Position numbers and translations under genes: made by a program
The notes under the pieces: generated by a model
The model's database searches: none
Told to the model about the DNA's origin: nothing
What the model saw: the letters and a program-made list of their open reading frames with translations, nothing else
Part shown: positions 9,001 through 15,658 of the stretch, one piece after another
Position numbering within the stretch: position 1 is the stretch's first letter
Layout: each line of letters starts with the position of its first letter
Origin: Oscillospiraceae bacterium
GTDB taxonomy: Bacteria; Bacillota; Clostridia; Oscillospirales; Ruminococcaceae
Reading direction: 5' to 3'
Assembly (NCBI GenBank): GCA_015067125.1
Contig: SVNB01000001.1
Location: 1-58,982, forward strand
Length of the DNA stretch: 58,982 bases

Positions 9001-11463
9001 CTGGAATTCAATACAGATAATCGGAACTTCGGGAGAGCAATAGACTTTTTTCTCAAACATCTGAGCATCGACGATTTTGAGGAAGTCTGCTTCTTCTTCA
9101 AGCATTTCGGAATAATGCTTTATAAGGTTGCTTTCGTTTTCGTTTTCATCTTCATCTTCTTCGCCTTCTGCGGTTATTTTCTCAAGAAGGTCTTTGATAA
9201 ATCCTGCGATATCGTCGCCTTCCTCATCATCGCCGCTATTATCGTCTTCGTCATCGCCTTCTTCGTCGGCTTCTTTAGTAACCATGGTTGCGTTTACGCC
9301 AAGGCTTGTAAAGTTACGAAGGTCAACGTTTGCATTAACGCGGTATTCAGAGATATAAGGGAACGGACCCCAGTTATCCCAGATTGCTTTATGGGAAGCA
9401 CCTATATCAATGCTGAGTTCTTCAAGGAATTCACCGCTGATTGTAATTTCAATGGTATTGTCGCTTCCCTGCTTGGAAAGGGTAAGAGTTCCCTCCATTT
9501 CAAGTCCGACTACAAGACCTTTTCCATTATATTTATCAAGGTGAGAAGGACGAATACCAACGGTGGGTTTGATTTTCTCAAGCTCAAATTCAGCTTTTAC
9601 GGAGGAATCCATAAGCTGAAGTTCTTCCGGAGAAATCGGAGTTCCGTCAGAAAGCTCAACTTTATAATCCTCAAGATTCATATTTTCGCTGAGCTTGGTG
9701 AAGTTTTCGGTTGCAAGAGCAAGAGAAGCAAGATATTCGGCAGCTTCTTCGGCAAAGCCGCTGTCGATTGCCTGCTGTTCAATTTCTGCTTCAAGAGCCT
9801 CAACGTCAACACCCTCAAGGAGGAAATCTCCGGAAAGAGTGTCGGTGGTGTAAACGTCCATTGCAGAAACAACATTATCCCAATCGGTTTTGGAATATGT
9901 AATGGTGGTTGTGCCGTCGCCGTTATCTTTAACTTTGATAACTTTACCGTAAACTCCGGTAAGTTTTGCTACATTTTCTCCGGATTCAATTCCAAAGGTT
10001 CCGGTATAGAAAACAAGGAAGTCACCGGCATCAACGGTGGTCTGGCTGTCCAGTTCGATATTTGCGTAAGCGTCTGCGGAATAGTCAAGATATTTATTTT
10101 CAACGGTTACGGAGTTTTCATCCTCATCGGTATCTGCATCAACGGGCATAGGAAGCATATCCGGTTCAAAAATGATATCTTCTGCTTCTGCTTTCTGATA
10201 AGAATATTTATCTCCGTTCCTACCGGTGATTTCTATGTATGCAACTTCTCCGCATTCTTCATAGGGAGTATCAAGAGTACGAAGGTCGGGGCGAACGCCT
10301 TTATAAACGGTTACGATTTCGCCGATTTCAAGTTTGCCTTTGCTATACTTGAAAGTACCTTTATCAAGTTTTGCAAGGTCGGTTTCACCTTCGGTGCTCA
10401 TGGTATAAAGCGGAATATTAAGATTTTCAACACCCTCACCGTTTATAGTGATTTCGCTGAGATCGGAAGCAGGAATATAAGTGATATCATCATTATATTT
10501 AAGGTTGGAAACCTCTTCTTTATACGTGGTAAAGTTATATTCACGAACGCTTTCCGGTTCATCTTTAAAGCTGAGTCTTCCGTCTTTAAGGACAATGCGG
10601 AAGGAAGCCCCTTCTTCAAATCCGGGTTTGGAAAGATGTGTACCGGAAATAAAGAAAGTTCCGTTTCCTCCGGTAACTCTGATAAAATCTTTCTGGTCCG
10701 GGCTGGAAAGGTTTTTAGCCTCGATTCCCGCAAGAACGGTTTTAGCATCGATATCTTTATCTTCAGTTACAACTGTGATTCTGAAATTGCTTTCAACATC
10801 GGTTGCGCTTGCAAACTTTTTGCTTTCGATTGCTTCAAGCGGTTCCATTTCAATATAAGAAGCATAAAGAGAAATATCTTTTTCAACAACATCCGTGCTT
10901 GTTACGGGCATGGTTGCACCTTCGTCATAATACCAGCCTTTAAAAATACTGTTTGCCCTGTAAGGGGTCGAAAAACTGTTTATGGCCGTTCCGGGTGCCA
11001 CTTTCTTTGTTTCAAAAGAAGTTCCGCCGTTTGTAAAGAATTTTACGTTAAAAGTTTTTTCCGGCTTACCGGAACCCGAACCGCTTCCGCTTCCTCCGGG
11101 GATAATAACTTCAACGTCTGCGTCATCTTTATTATCCGGTTTGTTGTTTCCGGTGATTGAATCAACTATTTTATCCCAAAAACTTTTTTTATCGTCTTTT
11201 TCCTCATCAGGTTCTTCTTCCGGTTCCTCCTCCGAACCCTGCGGTTCTTTAGGTTCCTCCGGTTTTTCGTTTTCTTCCTGAGTATTGCCCGGATTTTCCT
11301 CGGGTTCGTCTGTGGGTTGTTCCACTCCCGGATTTACAACCGGAATATCTTCCTGGCCGGTTATAAGCGGAACAAAAATTACCGCAAGAACAATGATTGC
11401 AATTACAGAAAAAACTGCAATCACCTTTTTTGCGGAAAATTTAGAAGCAAAATCTTTCCACAT
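3064..11463 (-). CDS. Giant surface protein with InlB-B (Flg_new) repeats, 2,799 residues
   Basis: Residues 14-34 form one hydrophobic segment that acts as signal anchor or uncleaved signal peptide. A Pro/Glu-rich spacer (about 37-125) and a short Gly-Ser linker follow. One InlB-B-type repeat (NGG...KGWYYDE) lies near 140-205. Residues about 206-1120 are a large unrecognised region with a Asp/Glu-rich stretch. Then comes a run of about 13 further repeats (roughly 1125-2340), each with the core pattern G-Y-x-F-x-G-W, interspersed with MucBP-like YRVEHY segments. The last 450 residues hold an unrecognised domain and a final Ig-like segment (GDTVFITVNYDEV). There is no LPxTG signal, so it is probably held by the N-terminal segment. 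Such proteins usually act in adhesion. The start follows AGGAGGAG. The gene is divergent from a LytTR two-component system, a possible regulator. Confidence 0.85.
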   Translation of the reverse strand: MWKDFASKFSAKKVIAVFSVIAIIVLAVIFVPLITGQEDIPVVNPGVEQPTDEPEENPGNTQEENEKPEEPKEPQGSEEEPEEEPDEEKDDKKSFWDKIVDSITGNNKPDNKDDADVEVIIPGGSGSGSGSGKPEKTFNVKFFTNGGTSFETKKVAPGTAINSFSTPYRANSIFKGWYYDEGATMPVTSTDVVEKDISLYASYIEMEPLEAIESKKFASATDVESNFRITVVTEDKDIDAKTVLAGIEAKNLSSPDQKDFIRVTGGNGTFFISGTHLSKPGFEEGASFRIVLKDGRLSFKDEPESVREYNFTTYKEEVSNLKYNDDITYIPASDLSEITINGEGVENLNIPLYTMSTEGETDLAKLDKGTFKYSKGKLEIGEIVTVYKGVRPDLRTLDTPYEECGEVAYIEITGRNGDKYSYQKAEAEDIIFEPDMLPMPVDADTDEDENSVTVENKYLDYSADAYANIELDSQTTVDAGDFLVFYTGTFGIESGENVAKLTGVYGKVIKVKDNGDGTTTITYSKTDWDNVVSAMDVYTTDTLSGDFLLEGVDVEALEAEIEQQAIDSGFAEEAAEYLASLALATENFTKLSENMNLEDYKVELSDGTPISPEELQLMDSSVKAEFELEKIKPTVGIRPSHLDKYNGKGLVVGLEMEGTLTLSKQGSDNTIEITISGEFLEELSIDIGASHKAIWDNWGPFPYISEYRVNANVDLRNFTSLGVNATMVTKEADEEGDDEDDNSGDDEEGDDIAGFIKDLLEKITAEGEEDEDENENESNLIKHYSEMLEEEADFLKIVDAQMFEKKVYCSPEVPIICIEFQADFIIEMEACVSIGFDFEYKTGKRYVFTIDVFDMMAYSDTITLVEETYEFCFYAMGRLGVRAGIELSFKIGLFDTSTNSIGLQAGAGAYTKLWGYFYYELTYSESEGKNQSYNGALLIEVGAFLEMGINAQVLEGALAKEWEILDMEWPLYHVGNADNVLDFTNPQEDMPEIKLKQYIRSTIIPDSTFLLHYLDLQEGEEKDAVYEDYFDPSKPESDKNRNNFTFTFTNDKFSYDPQTNKILVTPAEGDEKLEGEMVITWNHYPLAFSSKPIQRTISLYWDNVRDGYVIVPYTAGGTYIPIIEAKFEEKVEAPADPEKLGYTFAGWYSDEEYTTVYVFPESMPASDANIYAKWQARTDIPYRVEHYQQQLASGNYELFETEEFTGTTNTYVTPETKNYLGYNSPAKQELKVLADGSAVLRYYYDLKKATVTFNPGEIGGESVVYELKYGAKISAPVMAESGYTFAGWDKEVVPAMGTEDVVYTAQWTKNPDTEYRIEYYVQQVDGRYVLQHLEEKTGFTGDTISSEELRNAVIDVENGLTADEKFVSENAFEFDKMTVKGMKCETAEIAGNGKTVIKINYKRVSHTVTFDYGFDEKTVLNEICYEGAIHVPAAERTGYDFKGWSIDGENPVIPEEKVGLEDLTYKAVWEAHTYTVRFDKNSEVAAGTMEDIDLIYDKEQVLAENAFELENYEFAGWGIHSDGATDYSDGDKVINLTAENGAVITLYAHWKPKEFEIVYNGCEDAENPNPETYNIETETFVLSEPAKAGYIFGGWYKNASFAGDAVTAVEKGTTGKLDLYAKWEPRTDIPYRVEHYLETAEGEWTLSDTENLTGSIDTAIYPAVKSYEHYDAPFAEEVYLSIDGTTVVRYEYTRHYYTITLDAGIGALPEGAESTITAKHGTAIVLPTPVKEGYGFDGWYYGGAAFSGNVMPTENITLTAEYTEGQFGYTINHYLQNVDGNGYTSVESVTGTAAMDSEITAAINSYTGFASPADVETIVISYNEAENIVDYYYTRNQYDLTWNLNGGNAEGYTAGKVYYGAAIVAPVPAKTGYSYKWNAVPESVMPANDLEYTAIWTPNKYSVVFDLNGGSVVSGSAGTREVTFDSAYGELPVPAKQGYNFEGWFTAKEGGKEITAETVVSTGSNHTVYARFSAVTYSITYNGIEDAANENPAAYSVETGNITLKAPSRDGYTFEGWYTAEDFDGEAIKTIAANRGEDLVLFAKWAENSYKVIFHSNNGTGETTAMEEFTYTEEKALDKNTFVREGYVFLGWAKNKAATKADYTDEQIVGRLSGKANDEVHLYAVWSIQKYNITYVNLEGAENANDNPATFDAENNVITLYDPSKEGYTFEGWFTDADFENKVYGSITLEASHDWIFYAKWSPNRYVITFDSGLGNEVPKETMLMTYNQPANLTLISEMLNFNNPGYTFMGWATTKGGEVVYADGATVKNLAVSGGFNLYAVWQINSFNISYDLGVGGTNHANPEVYDFEDDDIVLKAPSAKEGFQFLGWYEGDALVNEIVKGTQKDFALTAKWAHGGFFSVKYTGDEETEDATNRIFTVTRTIPEGAVATANPQTVYYRTLNYTAYGSTVDVEQGGQNDKYHFLHAGGPDVFLVFNPGDTEMTFKVKEWGIETTADMAAAFANGLGEKRCYFVELYDVIDTVGGCEGGIDEENKRIQMSVELLPNGKSILNTDPYQWFGGVIDDWENTVTDDGYDENPIVFIDVNSHFTDKFGANEYLLGYINKTAGGLAMYTTMDIYEENDGYQWARFVQNGGGTLAEYSWETDPGDPDDTWRNGMHLPTTGSSQFGGVVKFPANSDHPCTNRWTIGSETINGSAVHYALVDPTREIYVEFDASGSLEDDWYFTNFAAYYKVADTVGPQQVGVAPMAFGTYHKGDTVFITVNYDEVINFIDVPSVALGDIEGLNLEQAMYIQGAGSNALVFMARVSEDFEITPDMNNALVNTKPVTATVYDIIGNHN

Positions 11464-11578
11464 ATCTTTCTCCTCCTGTCAAAATACCGGGTGTGCGCCT
11501 TTCCAAAATCCGCACACTATCGGTGTATTCTTTTACATTATAATATTTATTCTGTTAAAATAATTTGAAAGGAGTGAA

Positions 11579-11614
11579 ATGCGGTTTTATTTGCGCGAAC
11601 GGTCAAAAGGATAG
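11579..11614 (+). CDS. Possible 11-residue leader ORF
   Basis: ATG at 11579 is preceded by AAAGGAGTGAA and opens an 11-codon frame (MRFYLRERSKG) that stops in the promoter of the response regulator. The ribosome site is better than that of many real genes here, but nothing else shows that it is translated. It could be a chance match, a leader peptide, or a remnant. Confidence 0.25.
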   Translation: MRFYLRERSKG

Positions 11615-11615
11615 A

Positions 11616-11644
11616 TTGAATCCGTTCGATACCGGTGGTATAAT
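11616..11644 (+). promoter_or_regulatory. Promoter of the LytTR two-component operon
   Basis: TTGAAT (11616-11621), 17-bp spacer, TATAAT (11639-11644). The right arm of the CGAACGG/CCGTTCG dyad covers the start of the spacer; ACCGTTCG-type halves resemble LytTR binding half sites, so autoregulation is plausible. Confidence 0.7.
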
Positions 11645-11686
11645 TTAATTTGAAAAATTATATAACTATTTAAAGAAGGTGAAAAA

Positions 11687-12412
11687 ATGCTGCGGATCGC
11701 TGTGTGTGATGATAATTCTGAATTTATAAAGCAAATTACAGATATAATCAGCCACTGGGAACACAAACCGGAAAACACCGTATGCGAAACCTTTGAAAAC
11801 GGCGATGAACTTATCGATACGCACCAAACTGCGCCTTTTGATATCATCTTTCTTGATGTTGTTATGCCAATGCTCAACGGCATCGAAACCGCAAAAGAAA
11901 TCCGTCAAAAAGATAAAAACGTAAAAATCGTTTTTCTTACTTCATCTTCAGAATTCGCGGTCGAATCATATACCGTAAAAGCAAACAACTATCTTCTTAA
12001 ACCCGTTTCCGAAAAAAATCTGCTTGATTGTCTTGATGAACTTTCCGAAGAATCGAACAAAAACCTTCGCACCATAACCGTAAAAGGTATTCATACAATG
12101 CAAAAACTTGCCATGGCAGATATAATTTATATCGAAGCACAGAACAAGCACATTGTTTTTACAATGTTCGACGGAACAAAAATCGAAACGACAGAACCTT
12201 TGCATATCTGGGAAGAAAAACTGACCCTTGATAACGGCTTTTTCAAATGCCATCGCAGCTATATTGTAAACATAAACCATATCGATACATATATGTCAAA
12301 AGAAATTAAAATGCATTCCGGTGATATCATTCCAATTGCCCGCAGCTACCAAAAGTCTTTTGATTCGGCTTATTTTGCCGTTTTTTTCGGAAGGGCCGGT
12401 GAGGACGGATGA
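11687..12412 (+). CDS. LytTR-family response regulator (AgrA-like)
   Basis: The 241-residue protein has an N-terminal receiver domain (about 1-120) with the acidic pair Asp8-Asp9, phospho-acceptor Asp57 in FLDVVMP, Thr/Ser near residue 85 and Lys104 in LLKPV. The C-terminal part (about 135-235) is a LytTR DNA-binding domain, with typical IIYIEAQNKHIVF and FFKCHRSYIVNINHI segments. It would be phosphorylated by the kinase encoded next to it, whose ATG overlaps this gene's TGA (ATGA). AAGAAGGTG forms the ribosome site. The giant surface-protein gene, transcribed away from the same control region, is the obvious candidate target, but this is inferred from position only. Confidence 0.92.
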   Translation: MLRIAVCDDNSEFIKQITDIISHWEHKPENTVCETFENGDELIDTHQTAPFDIIFLDVVMPMLNGIETAKEIRQKDKNVKIVFLTSSSEFAVESYTVKANNYLLKPVSEKNLLDCLDELSEESNKNLRTITVKGIHTMQKLAMADIIYIEAQNKHIVFTMFDGTKIETTEPLHIWEEKLTLDNGFFKCHRSYIVNINHIDTYMSKEIKMHSGDIIPIARSYQKSFDSAYFAVFFGRAGEDG

Positions 12413-13674
12413 CGGATAATATTCTTATTGTAATTCATGCCGGTTTTCTTTTGCTTTTCGGCGTTTTTCTTTCTGCGGCATTTGCCGGAATAAAAATCAG
12501 CAAAAAAAATTTCGCTGTTCTTTTTTCATTCTGCCTTGCAAGCGGAGCGATTCAGGCCATGCTGTATGTGCTTCTTTCCGAGGAAGTTGTTTGGAAAATG
12601 TATCCTTTTGTTTCACATTTTCCGCTTTTTCTGCTCCTCATAATCGGATACCGCAAAAGGATTTCAACAGCAGTCGTTTCAATCTGCACCGCATATTTAT
12701 GCTGCCAACCGGCAAAATGGATTGGACTTTCGTCAAAAGCTGTTTTCGAAAATTCTACAGCAGAATATATCGCAAGAATTCTTACACTTACGCTCGTTTT
12801 TGTTTTTATTTTCTTCCGGCTTTCGGACTATATGGCCGAAATTTTTGACAAAGAAGAAAAAGCGGTATATATTTTCGGAATAACGCCGATATTGTATTAC
12901 GTTTTTGATTACATCTCCGCAATCTATACCGATTTCTGGACTTCGCACATTCACGAAGCGGCAGAATTTCTTTCCCTTTTCCTTTGCATAGTTTTTCTTG
13001 TCTTCTGCTTTGTGTATCACCGGGAATATGAAGAAAAGGCAGATGCTCAGCGTAAGGAACAGATTATTCGCATTACCGTCGAAGAGCAGAAAAAAGAACT
13101 TGATGCCGTAAAACGCAGCGAAGGAGCAATCAGAATTATACGGCATGATTTAAGACATTTTCTTGCAAATCTTTCAACCTGTATTGATAATAATGATAAG
13201 ATCACCGCAAAGAAGATGATTTCATCCTACGTTGATAACATTGATTCAACCGTTGTTAAAAAATACTGCGGAAACACAACAATAAATTATATCCTTTCAA
13301 GTTTTCATGAAAAATGCAAAGAAGAGCAGATAAATTTTGTATGCAGTGCAGAAATTTCGGATGTATCCTGTGACGAAACAATGCTTTCAACCATCATTTC
13401 AAATGCGCTGGATAATGCCATAAACGCTCAAAAACAGCTTCCGGAAGAACAGCGAAAAATTAAAATCATGATTAAAAATCATAACGAAAAGCTGCTTCTT
13501 TCAGTAAAAAATCCTTTTGCAAAAGCTCCGGTTTTTATAAACAGAATACCGGTTTCCAACCAGAAAGGACATGGATTCGGAACCCAGAGCATTATATATC
13601 TTACAGAACGCATGGGAGGAAACTGCCGGTTTGAAATTGAAAACGGTGAATTTGTCTTAATGGTTGTTATTTAA
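12409..13674 (+). CDS. GHKL sensor histidine kinase (AgrC-like)
   Basis: Residues 1-220 contain about six membrane segments, the usual sensor of AgrC/ComD-type kinases that detect peptides. After a coiled stretch comes the H box RHDLRHF, with the phospho-accepting His near residue 246. The GHKL ATPase domain follows, with N box (ISNALDNAINA) and G box (KGHGFGTQS). The last residues are MVVI. Its start overlaps the regulator stop by 4 bases, so they are translationally coupled. No agrB/agrD-like peptide genes are present in the window, so the signal is unknown. Confidence 0.92.
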   Translation: MTDNILIVIHAGFLLLFGVFLSAAFAGIKISKKNFAVLFSFCLASGAIQAMLYVLLSEEVVWKMYPFVSHFPLFLLLIIGYRKRISTAVVSICTAYLCCQPAKWIGLSSKAVFENSTAEYIARILTLTLVFVFIFFRLSDYMAEIFDKEEKAVYIFGITPILYYVFDYISAIYTDFWTSHIHEAAEFLSLFLCIVFLVFCFVYHREYEEKADAQRKEQIIRITVEEQKKELDAVKRSEGAIRIIRHDLRHFLANLSTCIDNNDKITAKKMISSYVDNIDSTVVKKYCGNTTINYILSSFHEKCKEEQINFVCSAEISDVSCDETMLSTIISNALDNAINAQKQLPEEQRKIKIMIKNHNEKLLLSVKNPFAKAPVFINRIPVSNQKGHGFGTQSIIYLTERMGGNCRFEIENGEFVLMVVI

Positions 13675-13703
13675 CCTTTTTCCTAAAATATTTATGTACT
13701 AAA

Positions 13704-13742
13704 AAGCACCGCCTTGCTTTCGCAAGACGGTGCTTCTGTTTT
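13704..13742 (+). terminator. Terminator of the two-component operon
   Basis: Stem aagcaccg-c-cttgc / gcaag-a-cggtgctt with one mismatch and a 4-nt loop, followed by ctgttttg. It follows the kinase stop by 30 bp. Confidence 0.75.
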
Positions 13743-14082
13743 GCATATCAGATCCTCACCTTTGCGGCAAAGCCGCCGCAGAAAAAGAAGGTGTTCATCC
13801 AATACTTTTCCGGCAGAGGCAACCCACCATTACAAAGTATTACGAAAAAATCCATATGAATATCGTGCTCAAAATGAGCACGGCACCCGGAATAGCGACT
13901 ACAGCACTTGAGCACCATAATCACTTTACCCGTCATTCCCCTGCGAAAAAGATGCTCGGTTCTTGCTCCTTTTTGAGCAATTCTGTCTTACAAAAAAATC
14001 CGGCAAATTACGCCGGATTTTTGATTTTCTGTATTTTGTTTGTGAACAACGGTCTGAATATCAGCTTTTTGCGTTTACATTG
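13743..14082. other. 340-bp intergenic region without a convincing gene
   Basis: It separates the convergent two-component and pilus units. It holds a 17-bp dyad GTGCTCA-aaa-TGAGCAC at 13865-13881, which recurs near 50.15 kb, and the terminator of the pilus operon. A 119-codon plus-strand frame (13730-14089) starts inside the two-component terminator and has no ribosome site, so I do not call it. Confidence 0.5.
13991..14024 (-). terminator. Terminator of the pilus operon
   Basis: Minus-strand stem aatccggc / gccggatt followed by TTTTTTTG, 60 bp after the last sortase stop codon. Confidence 0.8.
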
Positions 14083-14700
14083 TTATTGATTGCGGTCGCA
14101 TCTTATTGCAACGCGAAAAGTTCCTGCCGGATTACAGGTAAAAAGGGTAAGATCCCATCCGCTTGTCATTTCTTCGATCGCCTCCGGCGGAAGCACTTCT
14201 GCTGCGGCAACGGAATAACAGAACCTGTTTCCGTCCATATCCGTAAAAATAACCTCATCCCCGGCGGAAAGATTTTCAATCTCCCGGAAATGGGATTTAT
14301 AGTTGTGCGCCGCAATTACCATATTATCAAGATAGACAGAGCCAAAATACCGGCATGGAGCAATTTTAAGGTTCGGATAACTCCATTCGCTTATAACCGG
14401 CAGCTTGATTCCGATCATGGGAATTTCCAAAGTTCCGATATATCCTATTCCGTCGATTTCCGTTTCCGGCATCTCCATTTCCGGATTAAGAATATAATCC
14501 GGAATCTCCTCTTCCGCGGCGTTTTCGAATATTTCAAAATCTTCTTCAATAACTATCTTCTGTTCAAGAATTCCGACTGCTTCTTCCGAAAAAATCTTCG
14601 CGTTTTTTTCTTCGGTTATGTTATAAACCGAAAGAACCGCGGCAGAAAGGATTAAAATCAATCCTACTATAATAAGTCCGGTTCCTCTTTTATTTTTCAT
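14083..14700 (-). CDS. Small sortase, last gene of the pilus operon
   Basis: A 205-residue sortase with one N-terminal membrane anchor (about 8-26). Catalytic residues are visible: His near 131 in AAHNY, Cys near 189 in TLFTCNP and Arg in RVAIRCD close to the C terminus. It lacks the C-terminal membrane helix of class C pilin polymerases, so a housekeeping-like role is likely, anchoring the finished pilus or its base pilin (class D-like; class uncertain). The ATG at 14700 overlaps the end of the LPQTG protein gene by 11 bases; a longer upstream reading has no ribosome site. Confidence 0.88.
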   Translation of the reverse strand: MKNKRGTGLIIVGLILILSAAVLSVYNITEEKNAKIFSEEAVGILEQKIVIEEDFEIFENAAEEEIPDYILNPEMEMPETEIDGIGYIGTLEIPMIGIKLPVISEWSYPNLKIAPCRYFGSVYLDNMVIAAHNYKSHFREIENLSAGDEVIFTDMDGNRFCYSVAAAEVLPPEAIEEMTSGWDLTLFTCNPAGTFRVAIRCDRNQ

Positions 14701-15658
14701 AGCCGCCTCTTCTTCTGAAAATTCCCACAGCAACAAAAAGAAGTCCCATTCCGAAAAGCACAGGAACAGGCCACCAAAGCTGACCGGTCTGTGGAAGTTT
14801 CGGTTCATCCGGGTCCTTCGGCGGTTCCGGTTTTTCCGGCGGTTTTGGTTTTTCAATACTGTTTTCGATTACAAATGTTATTCCTTCCTTTGTAATTCGA
14901 ACGGTATATCCTTCCGGATTGTTTTCCGAAACAAGCCATTGATGTCCTTCCTCAAGCTTTTCCCAGGTATATCGCCAGCTGTTATCTTCATTAAGAATCA
15001 CAGTATCGTAAATTTTTCCGTCGCAGAAAAGATAAACGGTAATCTCCTTCGGGCGGATGGCTTCATAGCCTTTGTCATTCCAGATTTTAAGAACTTTTCT
15101 TGTTATAAAGCTGTCCGGCTCCAAATCCGGAACGGAACTGTACTTCGGTTTTATGGAAACGTCATAATTCCAAACTTTTTTCTCATTATCCAAAACCGGA
15201 ATCTGTATTATCGCGGTTTCCGCAAAATAAGTGTACCCGTCAACCGAAACAGGATTTCCGATAACAAGATAAAGTCCCGGTTTTAAACCCCCAAGCACTA
15301 AAATTCCCTCGGAATCCGTTTTCCCCTTTGCCGCAGGAACAAAACCGTTTTGATAAACAAAACCTTCAAGGGCAGAAGCAAGCTCTCTCCATGCTTCGTC
15401 GTTTTTTCCGATTATGTTTACATTAAAATCACTGAATTCTTCTGTAACAACAAATTCCCCGTTTTCGGTTATGTTCGCAACAAGATAAACCGAAAATTCC
15501 GCGTCGGAAAGATTTTTTTCTCCCTCACGAAAAATTATTTCAAGGCTTGATTCCCTCTCCGGATCGATTTTTTCCGAAACCGCAAAAACCTTTGCGGAAG
15601 CGCAGAAAAGGATTATGAGCATAAGCAACAAAGCCAAAAATTTTTTAGCTTTCGCCAT
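14690..15658 (-). CDS. LPQTG minor (base) pilin with Cna-B-type domains
   Basis: 322 residues. A signal peptide (about 1-26, ending AKVFA) leads to two Cna_B/SpaA-like beta domains; the second contains the TVYLFCDGK and YTWEKLEEG patterns. A Pro/Lys/Glu-rich spacer follows, then the sorting signal LPQTG, a hydrophobic helix and an RRR tail. It would be covalently linked by sortase, most likely as the small base pilin joined to the cell wall. Start: three in-frame codons lie at 15667 (GTG), 15664 and 15658; the last is best spaced from GGAGG. It overlaps the class C sortase upstream by 14 bases and the second sortase downstream, so the three are translationally coupled. Confidence 0.88.
   Translation of the reverse strand: MAKAKKFLALLLMLIILFCASAKVFAVSEKIDPERESSLEIIFREGEKNLSDAEFSVYLVANITENGEFVVTEEFSDFNVNIIGKNDEAWRELASALEGFVYQNGFVPAAKGKTDSEGILVLGGLKPGLYLVIGNPVSVDGYTYFAETAIIQIPVLDNEKKVWNYDVSIKPKYSSVPDLEPDSFITRKVLKIWNDKGYEAIRPKEITVYLFCDGKIYDTVILNEDNSWRYTWEKLEEGHQWLVSENNPEGYTVRITKEGITFVIENSIEKPKPPEKPEPPKDPDEPKLPQTGQLWWPVPVLFGMGLLFVAVGIFRRRGGYEK

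Larger units (their letters stand above)
11464..11686. promoter_or_regulatory. Divergent control region between the giant protein and the two-component system
   Basis: This 223-bp space holds the start signals of both transcription units. A near-palindromic ATTATAAT at 11537-11544 could serve as -10 for either strand. A well-formed promoter for the response regulator lies at 11616-11644, and a dyad CGAACGG (11596-11602) / CCGTTCG (11622-11628) overlaps it. A tiny ORF of 11 codons with a good ribosome site is at 11579-11614. Confidence 0.55.

Noticed and set aside
3070..11160. 2,696-codon open frame on the plus strand
   Set aside because: It shares codon boundaries with the giant minus-strand gene and is explained by absence of TTA, CTA and TCA codons there. 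The translation is rich in Cys, Phe and Arg with no domain pattern, and it has no ribosome site.
13730..14089. 119-codon plus-strand ORF after the histidine kinase
   Set aside because: Starts within a terminator, contains the pilus operon terminator and has no ribosome site.
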